Positions 34,342 through 42,812 of a stretch of 64,000 nucleotides of DNA are shown piece after piece; positions within the stretch are counted from its first letter, which is position 1, and each line of letters begins with the position of its first letter. The notes under the pieces were generated by a model. The model worked only from the letters and a program-made list of their open reading frames with translations, ran no database searches and was not told the origin of the DNA. This stretch comes from Paenibacillus methanolicus (GTDB lineage Bacteria > Bacillota > Bacilli > Paenibacillales > Paenibacillaceae), in contig NZ_VNHS01000004.1 in assembly GCF_008124765.1 (NCBI RefSeq), positions 124,001-188,000 of the forward strand. Reading direction: 5' to 3'. Position numbers and translations under genes: made by a program.

Positions 34342-36045
34342 TTACCCGCGCGCCGCTTTGCGCTCGGCGGCGGGAGCCGTGACCGGGCGGAGTTTATCCG
34401 GGTACAGCATCTGGTAAGCGCGCAGGGCGACCTGGATCGCGATCCGGTTCTCCGGCGCCATGTAGTGTTCGCCGAGGAGCTCGGCGATTTTGTCCAGCCG
34501 GTAATAGAGCGACTGCCGGACGATGAACAGCCGCTGGGCCGCCAGCTGCTTCGAGCCGTCGTGGTCGAGATACACCTTGAGCGTATGCAGCAGCTCGCTG
34601 CCTTTGCTTTGGTCATGGTCGATCAGCGGTCCTAGATTGCTGCGCACGAACTGCTGCAGCATCGATCCGTCGTTCAGCCGCAGCAGCAGCTGGAACACCC
34701 CGAGTTCGTCATAGAAGACGATCGGCTGCTTGCAGGTCGCGTGAAGCGCCAGCGCCTGCGCCGCTTCCTGGTAGCTGTGGCTCGCCAGGGCGAGCTGTTC
34801 GCAGGCGCCGCCGATGCCGGCGACGAGCTTCAGGTCCTTCAGCTTCTCGTCGGCGTGCAGGTCGCCGAGGGCGTCGAGCGCCTGGCGGAGCCGGATTTTG
34901 GACGGGAGCTTCGACTTCAGATCGAAGGCGAGCATGACGAGCCGGTTGTTCTTCATCGTCATAAGCGGCCGGAAGGCATGACGCTCGAAGGCGGAGCGGA
35001 GCAGCAGCGATAGATGCAGCCGGATCGACTCCCATTCCTGCTCGTTCATGCCGAGCGTCTCGTCATACAAATTATCGATTTCGATCAGACAGACTTGGAA
35101 TCGGGATTCGCTCAGCTTCTTGTAATCGAGTCCGACCAGCACCCGCAGCTGCTTCTCGTCGCGCAACTCGCCGCCGAGCAGCTCCGCGATCCACCGGTTC
35201 TCGGCGAATAGCTTGCGCTCCTCCATATACCGGGTGCGCAGCAGCTCCTGCGCGATGGAGAGGGCGGCCGAGTCGAGCAGCAAGTATTCGAATTCCCCCG
35301 GCTGCCGCGGACAGATCATGAGCAGCGACGCCCAGGTCTGATCCAGCGCGCCGATGGGCTTGAGCACCCGATACTGGCCGTCTCGTTCCTCGACAAGCGG
35401 CGCGACGTCCGGTTTAACGGTCTCCGTCTCCGCCGCGCGGGCCGCGGTCTGCTCCAGCAGCGGCGCCTGTTCGTCCGGTCGCAGAGGAGGGAAACAGGTC
35501 GGCTTGCCGGCCAGCGGCCGATAGACGAGCTGCGCGCCGGTGCTCTGGTGCAGCAGCTTCAGGACGTTGAGCGTCCCTTGCGAGGCGAGCGTCAGCCGGT
35601 GAAACGCGCGGGAGAGCCGTTCGAGCTCCTGGAGCATGAGATGATGGCGGTTGATGATCGCGGAATGCAGGTCTTGCGTAATGTCGACGTAGCGCACGGT
35701 GCGCGGGAATACGATGAGCGGGAAAGCATGCCGGTCGGCGAGTTCCATCAGCTCGCGGGGCGCCTCGGGAAACTTCGGCCCGAGCTCGATGCACAGACAG
35801 GCGGCTTTGCGCCCGATCAGTCCGCGCATGAAGGCGAGCGGGGAATCGGCTTTCTCCGCGAACCCCATGCCGGTCGTCAAAATCATCTCTTCCCCGTGGA
35901 TGAGCGTCTCGAAGTTCGTAATTTCGAGAATGTGCACCCAGCGGATCCGCCGGTGCAGGCCGGCGGCCCCCGCCGCGAGCCGCGCGCCCTCGAACAGCGG
36001 CCGTTTCAGCGCCTCTCCGACCGTTAAGCTGCGTTCCGTCTCCAT
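34342..36045 (-). CDS. pucR: PucR-family transcriptional regulator
   Basis: A 567-residue regulator. The N-terminal PucR domain (SLTVGEALKRPLFEGARLAAG, then VHILEITNFETLIHGEEMILTT) is clear, a GGDEF-like/GAF-type middle segment follows, and the C-terminal helix-turn-helix is of the HTH_30 type (LLHTLKVYLDHDGSKQLAAQ then LFIVRQSLYYRLDKI). In Bacillus PucR controls purine catabolism. Here it is divergent from an amidohydrolase/dihydropyrimidine dehydrogenase/dihydropyrimidinase operon, so control of pyrimidine catabolism is likely. The ATG at 36045 follows GAGGG; the TTG at 36069 has no site. Effector unknown. Confidence 0.9.
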   Translation of the reverse strand: METERSLTVGEALKRPLFEGARLAAGAAGLHRRIRWVHILEITNFETLIHGEEMILTTGMGFAEKADSPLAFMRGLIGRKAACLCIELGPKFPEAPRELMELADRHAFPLIVFPRTVRYVDITQDLHSAIINRHHLMLQELERLSRAFHRLTLASQGTLNVLKLLHQSTGAQLVYRPLAGKPTCFPPLRPDEQAPLLEQTAARAAETETVKPDVAPLVEERDGQYRVLKPIGALDQTWASLLMICPRQPGEFEYLLLDSAALSIAQELLRTRYMEERKLFAENRWIAELLGGELRDEKQLRVLVGLDYKKLSESRFQVCLIEIDNLYDETLGMNEQEWESIRLHLSLLLRSAFERHAFRPLMTMKNNRLVMLAFDLKSKLPSKIRLRQALDALGDLHADEKLKDLKLVAGIGGACEQLALASHSYQEAAQALALHATCKQPIVFYDELGVFQLLLRLNDGSMLQQFVRSNLGPLIDHDQSKGSELLHTLKVYLDHDGSKQLAAQRLFIVRQSLYYRLDKIAELLGEHYMAPENRIAIQVALRAYQMLYPDKLRPVTAPAAERKAARG

Positions 36046-36134
36046 AAAGCAATCCCTCGCTTTCCGCAATTTGATGGCAGAAAAGATACGGTTCCTTTTT
36101 GACAGGATGTCTAGTGAATCCGAATCGGATCCTC

Positions 36135-36163
36135 GATATAGTTGGATTTGTTAAGTAATGTAA
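36135..36163 (-). promoter_or_regulatory. Possible SigA promoter of pucR
   Basis: On the minus strand TTACAT (36158-36163), a 17-nt spacer and TATATC (36135-36140). The intergenic region to the divergent operon is AT-rich, and a TATATT -10-like box for the plus-strand operon lies at 36256-36261 without a good -35, compatible with an activator-dependent promoter. Confidence 0.35.
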
Positions 36164-36290
36164 CATATCGGAAGTGAAAAACGTGTCGAAATAGCGAATT
36201 TTTGAAAATTTATCTGAATCACTGCTTGATTTACCAGAAAAAATGTTATTAATGTTATATTATCTGACACAAACGGGGTGAAGAAGCGAA

Positions 36291-37562
36291 ATGTTGCCCT
36301 TAATCGTAAATGCGGAACGCATTACGTCCCGTATCGACCGACTAGCCCAAATCGGCAAAATCAGCGAAATCGGCGTTTGCCGCTTGGCGCTCTCGAAAGA
36401 AGATTTGGAGGCGGTGCTCGTCGTGAAAGGCTGGATGGAGGAAGCGGGTCTCGAGGCTCGGATCGACGCGTTCGGCAATTTGATCGGTCGGTTAGAAGGC
36501 GCCGATCCGCACGCGCCGGCCGTCATGATGGGCTCGCACATCGACACGCAGCCGTACGCGGGACGCTTCGATGGCATTATCGGCGTCATCGGCGCGATCG
36601 AAGCGGTGCAGACGATGAAGGAGCAGGGCATCGCGCCCGCCGTGCCGATCGAGGTGGCTTCGTTCTGCGACGAGGAGGGGTGCCGGTTCAACAAAGGCTT
36701 GTTCGGCGTCCGGGGGCTGCTCGGCCAATTGGAGGAAGGCGAGCTTTCGCGGGCGGACAAAGACGGGGTCACCCGGCTGGAGGCGCTCGAGGCGTTCGGC
36801 GGCGATCCGGCCCGATTCGCGGAGTCGGTCTATCCGCCGGGCCGGGTCGGTTCCTTCCTGGAACTGCATATCGAGCAGGGACCCGTGCTGGAATCGCTGG
36901 ACAGTCCGGTCGGGCTCGTCACCGGGATATCCGGGCCGCTCTGGTGGACGGTCGATCTCTACGGCTTCGCGGGGCATGCCGGTTCCGTGCCGATGACGCT
37001 AAGACGGGATGCGCTGGCGGGCGCGGCGAGGATCATCAGCGGGCTGCAAACGATCGCCGCGCGCGATCCCGAAGCGCCGACGGTCGGCACGGTCGGTTCG
37101 CTGCAGGTGTTTCCGGATTCGCGGAACATCATCCCCGAGCACGTCCGGTTCACGGTCGATCTGCGGGATATCGATCTCGCCCGGCGCGACCGGCTGGAGG
37201 CGGAGCTGCGCGCTTTAATCGAAGAAGCGGCGTCCGCGAACGGGCTGACGTATGCGATCCGCGAGGACACGAACAGCGAGCCGCGATATTGCGCGGAACG
37301 GATTATGGACGCGATCCGCGCGTCGGCCGCCGATCTCGGCGCGGCGCTGCCCGAGCTGATGAGCGGGCCGTTCCATGATTCGCTCGCGATGTCGCGATAC
37401 TGCGAGTACGGGATGATTTTCGTCCGGTGCAAGGACGGGATCAGCCACAATCCGAAGGAATTCTCGACGCAGGCGGACATTGCGCTCGGCTGCGAGCTAT
37501 TGTACCGGACGGCGCTTCGGCTGTGCGCGGCGGGTGCTCCGGCGCCGGCGGAGCCGGCATAG
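36291..37562 (+). CDS. M20-family amidohydrolase, probable beta-ureidopropionase / N-carbamoyl-amino-acid hydrolase
   Basis: A 423-residue zinc hydrolase of the allantoate amidohydrolase/N-carbamoyl-L-amino-acid hydrolase/yeast-type beta-alanine synthase group. Metal ligands are visible: His83 (GSHIDTQ), Asp94 (GRFDG), Glu128 and Glu129 (CDEEGCRF), a His in ELHIEQGPVLE and a His in KDGISHNPKEF. The bimetal catalytic set appears complete. It is the first gene of the operon that contains PreT, PreA and dihydropyrimidinase, which make its presumed substrate N-carbamoyl-beta-alanine. As the nitrilase-type pydC nearby is broken, this enzyme probably does that step. Allantoate or hydantoin-derived substrates remain alternatives. 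GGGGTG precedes the ATG. Confidence 0.88.
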   Translation: MLPLIVNAERITSRIDRLAQIGKISEIGVCRLALSKEDLEAVLVVKGWMEEAGLEARIDAFGNLIGRLEGADPHAPAVMMGSHIDTQPYAGRFDGIIGVIGAIEAVQTMKEQGIAPAVPIEVASFCDEEGCRFNKGLFGVRGLLGQLEEGELSRADKDGVTRLEALEAFGGDPARFAESVYPPGRVGSFLELHIEQGPVLESLDSPVGLVTGISGPLWWTVDLYGFAGHAGSVPMTLRRDALAGAARIISGLQTIAARDPEAPTVGTVGSLQVFPDSRNIIPEHVRFTVDLRDIDLARRDRLEAELRALIEEAASANGLTYAIREDTNSEPRYCAERIMDAIRASAADLGAALPELMSGPFHDSLAMSRYCEYGMIFVRCKDGISHNPKEFSTQADIALGCELLYRTALRLCAAGAPAPAEPA

Positions 37563-37708
37563 GCATCTATTCGCCACGGCGAATCCGAAGGCGGAGCCGC
37601 TCTCCATCGACGTCGCCGAATCGAAAGCATGCGCAAATTCCGGATTCGCCGGCATAAAGCCAGTCCACTCTTGCATACATGAAAGCATAGCCTTGGGAGG
37701 GATGAGAG

Positions 37709-39139
37709 ATGGAGCAACGTTCACCGCTTCGCATGCTGGCGCCCGAGCTGCTCGCGCGCAATTTCGCGGAAGCCGAGCCGGGCCTTACGCGCAAGGCGGC
37801 GGTCGAGGAATCGAACCGTTGTCTGTACTGCTATGACGCGCCTTGTATTCAAGCTTGTCCGACCGGCATCAACATCCCGTCTTTCATCAAGCGAATCGCG
37901 ACCGACAATCTGAAGGGCGCGGCGACGACGATCATGGACGCGAACCCGGTCGGCGCCAGCTGCTCGCGCGTCTGCCCGACGGAAATTCTATGCGAAGGCG
38001 CATGCGTCCTGAATGACGCCTCCGAGCCGATCATGATCGGCAAGCTGCAGCGCTACGCGACGGACTGGGCGATCGCGGACGGACGCCCGCTCTTCAAGGC
38101 CGGCGCGCCGAACGGACGCCGCGTAGCGGTCATCGGCGGCGGTCCGGCCGGCCTATCCGCCGCCCGGGAGCTGGCGCGGGACGGCTTCGCGGTGACGATC
38201 TACGAAGCGAAGCCGCTCGCGGGCGGCCTCGACACGCACGGCATCGTCTCGTTTCGGCTGCCGCAGCCGATCTCGCTCTGGGAGGTCGAGCAGGTGGAGA
38301 AGCTCGGCGTCTACATTCGCACCGGCGTGAAGGTCGGCGACGACGTCCCGGCGGAGCTGTTGCTGGACAGCTACGACGCGATCGTGCTAGCGGCGGGAAT
38401 GGGCGACGTGCCGCCGCTTGGCATCGAAGGCGAGGAGCTGGACGGCGTGTATGACGCGATTCATCTCGTAGAGTCGACCAAGACCGCCGACCAGCCGCAG
38501 CCGGCCTTCGAAGGCGCGCGCGTGGCGGTGATCGGGGCGGGCAACACGGCGATCGACGCGGCGACTTGTTCCGTACGGCTCGGGGCCGAGAACGTGCGCA
38601 TCGTCTACCGGCGGACGCGGGCGGAGATGACGGCGTACGACTTCGAGTTCGAGTTCGCCAAGCAGGACGGCGTCGAGTTCGGCTGGCTGACGGCGCCGGT
38701 ACGGATCATCGGCGACGAGCAGGGCAGAGTGTCGGCGCTTGAGTGCGTGCGGATGCGGCTGTCTGAGCCGGGCGCCGACGGGCGGCGCGCGCCGGTGCCG
38801 ATCGAAGGCTCCGAATTCCGGATGCCGGTGGACGCGGTCGTGACGGCGATCGGACAGAAGCGCCGGGTCGCGCTCATCGACCAGCTCGGACTTGCGCACG
38901 ACCGCGGCGTCGTCCGGATCGATCCCGACACGCATGTCACGTCCAATCCGAAGGTATATGCGGCGGGAGATATCGTGTTCGGCGCGGGCCAAGGCGAAGC
39001 GATGGTCGTCTCGGCGGCCGAGCAGGGCAAGCGGTCGGCGCGCGCGATCAGCCGGCATTTCGCGGAGCTGCCGCGCGCGGAATCGGGGGCGGCGCCCGCG
39101 GCGCAGGGCGAAGACGAGCAGGGCAAAGTGGCGATGTGA
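37709..39139 (+). CDS. preT: NAD(P)-dependent dihydropyrimidine dehydrogenase, PreT-type flavin/Fe-S subunit
   Basis: A 476-residue electron-transfer subunit of the GltD-like family. N-terminal cysteine clusters CLYCYDAPCIQACPTG and CSRVCPTEILCEGAC would hold two [4Fe-4S] centres. GGGPAGLSAARELA (near residue 140) binds FAD and GAGNTAIDAATCSVRLGA binds NAD(P)H. AAGDIVFGAGQGEAMVVSAA near the end is the second FAD motif. It takes electrons from NAD(P)H to the PreA subunit, which reduces uracil or thymine; in catabolism this is the first step. GGGAGGGATGAGAG gives a strong start at the ATG at 37709. The C-terminal tail is Ala/Glu-rich and has an imperfect copy in the following spacer. Confidence 0.93.
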   Translation: MEQRSPLRMLAPELLARNFAEAEPGLTRKAAVEESNRCLYCYDAPCIQACPTGINIPSFIKRIATDNLKGAATTIMDANPVGASCSRVCPTEILCEGACVLNDASEPIMIGKLQRYATDWAIADGRPLFKAGAPNGRRVAVIGGGPAGLSAARELARDGFAVTIYEAKPLAGGLDTHGIVSFRLPQPISLWEVEQVEKLGVYIRTGVKVGDDVPAELLLDSYDAIVLAAGMGDVPPLGIEGEELDGVYDAIHLVESTKTADQPQPAFEGARVAVIGAGNTAIDAATCSVRLGAENVRIVYRRTRAEMTAYDFEFEFAKQDGVEFGWLTAPVRIIGDEQGRVSALECVRMRLSEPGADGRRAPVPIEGSEFRMPVDAVVTAIGQKRRVALIDQLGLAHDRGVVRIDPDTHVTSNPKVYAAGDIVFGAGQGEAMVVSAAEQGKRSARAISRHFAELPRAESGAAPAAQGEDEQGKVAM

Positions 39140-39447
39140 CGGCATTTTGCGGAAATTATACCGGCGGGGAAGCGGCGCTCAGGGCGCAAGTCGAGGACGA
39201 ACAGGGCAAAGCGGCGGTACGACGGTCGCGGCGCTTATGGCCCGCGCGAGGTTGGGCCGCCAATAAGTGATTGGACACCGCAGGCCGCTAAGACACCTGA
39301 ACGGTTGGAGACTCAACGTCGTTTACCCGCCCGTCGCCTTTACTCCGGCCGCCGGATATTGAACGGAGTTAAGTCTGGCTATTCGGCGGCAGCGGATAGG
39401 CATTTCCTTTTGGTACTCCACAACTAACGGGCGAAAGGGTTGGTCGC
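39140..39447. other. Spacer between preT and preA
   Basis: No gene is seen. It begins with a degenerate copy of the preT 3' end: 39193-39225 matches 39110-39142 in about 27 of 33 bases. It interrupts an otherwise compact operon, so a promoter or processing site may lie here; none could be identified. Confidence 0.5.
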
Positions 39448-40734
39448 ATGGCAGACTTACGCATTAACCTGGCGGGCATCGAGTCGCCGAATCCGTTCTG
39501 GCTGGCGTCGGCCCCGCCGACGAACACCGGCTACCAGGTGCAGCGCGCCTTCGAGGCCGGCTGGGGCGGCGCCGTCTGGAAGACGCTCGGCGAGCCGATC
39601 ATCAACACGTCCGCGCGGTTCGCGGCCGTCCATTATAACGGGCAGCGCGTCGCGGGGTTCAACAATATCGAGCTGATCACCGACCGGCCGCTCGAGGTGA
39701 ATCTGAAGGAGATCTACGAGACGAAGAAACGTTTCCCCAAGCATGCGCTCGTCGCCTCCCTCATGGTCGAGCCGAAGCGGGAGAAGTGGCACGAGATCGT
39801 CAAGCGGGTCGAGGACGTAGGCGTCGACGGGCTGGAGCTGAACTTCGGCTGTCCGCACGGGATGGCCGAGCGCGGCATGGGCGCGGCATCGGGACAGCAG
39901 CCGGATCTCGTCGAGATGCAGACGATGTGGGCGAAGGAAGCGGCGAAGACGCCGGTCATCGTCAAGCTGACGCCGAACATCACGGATATCACGGTGACTG
40001 CTCGGCATGCGGTCATGGGCGGGGCGGACGCGATCAGCCTGATCAACACGATCAACTCGCTGGCCGGCGTCGACATCCACTCTTGGCAGACGATTCCTCA
40101 TGTGGCAGGCAAAGGGGCTCACGGCGGCTACTGCGGTCCGGCCGTCAAACCGATCGCGCTCAACATGGTCGCCGAGTGCGCGCGCAATCCGCAGGTCGGC
40201 GTCCCGATCTCCGGCATCGGCGGCATCTCGACGTGGCAGGACGCGGTGGAGTTCATGCTGATGGGCGCGACGGGCGTCCAAATTTGTACGGCGGCCATGC
40301 ACCACGGCTTCCGCATCGTGGAAGAGATGATCGACGGACTGAACAACTATCTCGACGACAAAGGGATCGCCTCCGTCGAGGAGCTGATCGGCAAATCGGT
40401 CCCGCGTTACTCCAACTGGGGCGATCTCGACCTCAACTACCGCGTCGTGGCGCGCATCAACACCGAGACGTGCATCAACTGCAACAAATGCCATATCGCC
40501 TGCGAGGATACGTCGCATCAATGCATCGACATGCTGAACGGGGACGGCGGCAAGTACCTGCAGGTGCGGGAGGAAGATTGCGTCGGCTGTAACCTATGCT
40601 CGATCGTCTGCCCGGTCGACGGCGCGATCGAGATGGCGGAGGCGGCTCCGGCGGGGGCGCCGATGAGTTGGAACGACAGGCAGCGTACACTGGCGAAGTT
40701 GAACGCCGGGACGGCCGAAATGGAGGCGGTGTAG
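39448..40734 (+). CDS. preA: Dihydropyrimidine dehydrogenase catalytic subunit (PreA type)
   Basis: A 428-residue FMN/Fe-S subunit that reduces uracil or thymine to the 5,6-dihydro form. The FMN barrel has LELNFGCPHGMAERGMG, VIVKLTPNITDI, NTINSLAGVD and ISGIGGISTW. The C-terminus carries two [4Fe-4S] motifs, CINCNKCHIACED and CVGCNLCSIVCP. Ser148 (AASGQ) stands where mammalian enzymes have their catalytic Cys (ACGQ), judged by eye. The partner subunit is PreT upstream. The stop is 3 nt before the dihydropyrimidinase start, so the two are cotranslated. The ATG follows GAAAGGGTTGGTCGC. Confidence 0.95.
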   Translation: MADLRINLAGIESPNPFWLASAPPTNTGYQVQRAFEAGWGGAVWKTLGEPIINTSARFAAVHYNGQRVAGFNNIELITDRPLEVNLKEIYETKKRFPKHALVASLMVEPKREKWHEIVKRVEDVGVDGLELNFGCPHGMAERGMGAASGQQPDLVEMQTMWAKEAAKTPVIVKLTPNITDITVTARHAVMGGADAISLINTINSLAGVDIHSWQTIPHVAGKGAHGGYCGPAVKPIALNMVAECARNPQVGVPISGIGGISTWQDAVEFMLMGATGVQICTAAMHHGFRIVEEMIDGLNNYLDDKGIASVEELIGKSVPRYSNWGDLDLNYRVVARINTETCINCNKCHIACEDTSHQCIDMLNGDGGKYLQVREEDCVGCNLCSIVCPVDGAIEMAEAAPAGAPMSWNDRQRTLAKLNAGTAEMEAV

Positions 40735-40737
40735 ACG

Positions 40738-42177
40738 ATGAAGAAGCTGATCAAGAACGGCACGATCGTGACGGCGGCCGATACATATGTCGCCAATATT
40801 CTCGTGGACCATGGCGTTATCGCGCAAATTGGCACGGATCTCGCCGCGCCAGCGGACGCGGAGGTCGTGGACGCGTCCGGCCATTACGTGTTCCCGGGCG
40901 GCGTCGATCCCCACACGCATCTGGATATGCCGTTCGGCGGCACGGTGACGGCGGATGATTTCGAGAGCGGCACGATCGCGGCGGCGTTCGGCGGGACGAC
41001 GAGCATCATCGATTTCTGTCTCACCAGCAAAGGCGCGCCGCTGCGCGATGCGGTGGCGACCTGGCACGCCAAGGCCAAGGGCAAGGCGGTCATCGACTAC
41101 GGTTTTCACCTCATGGTCGGCGAAGTGAACGACGAGGTGCTGCGGGAGCTGCCGCAAATCATCGACGAGGAAGGCATTACGTCGCTGAAGGTGTTCATGG
41201 CGTACAAGAACGTGTTCCAAGCCGACGACGGCACGCTGCTCCGCACGCTGCAGCTGGCCCGCCAGGAAGGCGCGCTCGTCATGGTGCACGCGGAGAACGG
41301 CGATGTCATCGCCTACCTGATCGACAAAGCGCTCGAGGAAGGCAACACCGATCCGATCTACCACGCCCTGACGCGGCCGTCCGTGCTGGAGGGCGAGGCG
41401 ACGGGCCGGGCGGTCAACCTGACGGAGCTGGCCGATTCGCAGCTGTACGTCGTGCACGTGACGTGCGCGGAGGCGGTGGAGAAGATCGCGGACGCCCGGC
41501 GCAAAGGTCTGCGCGTCTACGGCGAGACGTGTCCGCAATACCTGACGCTCGACGTGTCGTATTTGGAGAAGCCGGATTTCGAGGGGGCCAAATACGTCTG
41601 GTCGCCGCCGCTGCGGGAGAAGTCTCACCAGGGCGTGCTGTGGGATGCGCTGTGGAACGGCTCGCTGCAGACGATTGGATCGGACCAATGTTCGTTCGAT
41701 TTCAAAGGACAGAAGGAGCTCGGCCGCGGCAATTTCTCCAAAATCCCGAACGGCGGGCCGACGATCGAAGACCGGTTCAGCCTCCTCTACTCGGAGGGCG
41801 TCGCGAAAGGACGGCTGTCGCTGAACAAGTTCGTGGACGTCGTCTCGACGTCGAGCGCGAAGCTGTTCGGCCTGTTCCCGCGGAAAGGGACGATCGCGGT
41901 GGGCAGCGACGCGGACATCGTCATTTTTGACCCGCACGCCCAGCGGACGCTATCGGCGGCGACCCACCACATGCGCGTCGACTACAATGCGTTCGAGGGG
42001 ATGGACGTCGCCGGGGAGCCGGTATCGGTGCTCGTGCGGGGCGAGTTCGTCATCCGCGACAAGCAGTTCGTCGGCACGCCGGGCAGCGGCGAATATTTGC
42101 GGCGGAAGCGGTTTGGGCAGCATGCGGCGAAGCCGGAGCAAGCGTCGGCCGAAGCGGCGGGGAGCGCGCAGCCATGA
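40738..42177 (+). CDS. pydB: Dihydropyrimidinase (D-hydantoinase family)
   Basis: A 479-residue binuclear zinc amidohydrolase that opens dihydrouracil or dihydrothymine to N-carbamoyl-beta-amino acids. Metal ligands His59 and His61 (GGVDPHTHLDMPFGG) and the carbamylated Lys151 (SLKVFMAYKN) are visible. Further histidines lie in VMVHAENGD and in VVHVTCAEA. GSDQCSF contains the catalytic Asp. These match the family throughout its length. It sits directly after preA and overlaps the next gene by 4 nt (ATGA). Hydantoinase activity on 5-substituted hydantoins is typical of such enzymes as well. Confidence 0.95.
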   Translation: MKKLIKNGTIVTAADTYVANILVDHGVIAQIGTDLAAPADAEVVDASGHYVFPGGVDPHTHLDMPFGGTVTADDFESGTIAAAFGGTTSIIDFCLTSKGAPLRDAVATWHAKAKGKAVIDYGFHLMVGEVNDEVLRELPQIIDEEGITSLKVFMAYKNVFQADDGTLLRTLQLARQEGALVMVHAENGDVIAYLIDKALEEGNTDPIYHALTRPSVLEGEATGRAVNLTELADSQLYVVHVTCAEAVEKIADARRKGLRVYGETCPQYLTLDVSYLEKPDFEGAKYVWSPPLREKSHQGVLWDALWNGSLQTIGSDQCSFDFKGQKELGRGNFSKIPNGGPTIEDRFSLLYSEGVAKGRLSLNKFVDVVSTSSAKLFGLFPRKGTIAVGSDADIVIFDPHAQRTLSAATHHMRVDYNAFEGMDVAGEPVSVLVRGEFVIRDKQFVGTPGSGEYLRRKRFGQHAAKPEQASAEAAGSAQP

Positions 42178-42590
42178 GCCATTACGCGGAGGTGCTGAAG
42201 GAGCAGCGGGCGATCGACGCGCTGCTGGCGGATGGGTATCGGATTACGCGGATCAGCGAGGACATGGACGGCTCGGCGGTATCGTTCGCCAAAGCGGCGC
42301 CGTCCGGCGAACGGGCCGAGCTGCAGCTGTTGACGGCGGATGCGCGGAAGTATGTGGTGACGCTGCTTTTTACGCGGATGCGGGCGGGGGAGTCGGCGAA
42401 GGCTTCGAGGCAGGAAGATGGCTCGGGGGCAGGGCAGACGTTGGCCGTGCCCAGTTCGCCGAACGGCTCTCATCTCGCGAAGACAGTTGCAGATGCGAAT
42501 TCGCCGAATAGCTCGTGTCAAAACAAGACGGAGGCGGATGCCGGCGAGACGGACCATCTGCCCGAGCGGCCGGCGGAGAGCTCCGCGTGA
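42174..42590 (+). CDS. Small protein translationally coupled to dihydropyrimidinase, unknown function
   Basis: A 138-residue protein. The first about 65 residues look folded (MSHYAEVLKEQRAIDALLAD, then YVVTLLFTR). The remaining half is low-complexity, polar and acidic, probably disordered. The start codon overlaps the pydB stop (ATGA), so it is made with the pathway enzymes. The tail may be loosely constrained. I do not recognise a family; no catalytic motif is visible. Confidence 0.6.
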   Translation: MSHYAEVLKEQRAIDALLADGYRITRISEDMDGSAVSFAKAAPSGERAELQLLTADARKYVVTLLFTRMRAGESAKASRQEDGSGAGQTLAVPSSPNGSHLAKTVADANSPNSSCQNKTEADAGETDHLPERPAESSA

Positions 42591-42812
42591 CAAAGATGAC
42601 GGAAGCCAAGTGGCCATGTCAAGCATAGGAGGGCGGCGTTGGAGAGGACTGCATGATGTCGTACCGGAAGAAACAAGGGAGAGGGCACTGGCGACAGTGC
42701 TCTTTTGGCGTTCGCGGCGAGAGGTTTGCGATCAAGCCCCGCGCAATGCAGGGGCATCTCAAAGAAAGAAGGGGAGTCGGATAATCGGTCGCGAACCAGT
42801 TTGGATTCGGTA
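42591..42812. other. Non-coding spacer before array B
   Basis: No gene or terminator that I can support, although the pyrimidine operon should end here. Confidence 0.5.

Noticed and set aside
36140-36290. PucR operator in the pucR-M20 intergenic region
   Set aside because: Similar AATGT/TAACAT pieces occur on both sides, but I could not define a clear symmetric site or match a known PucR box.
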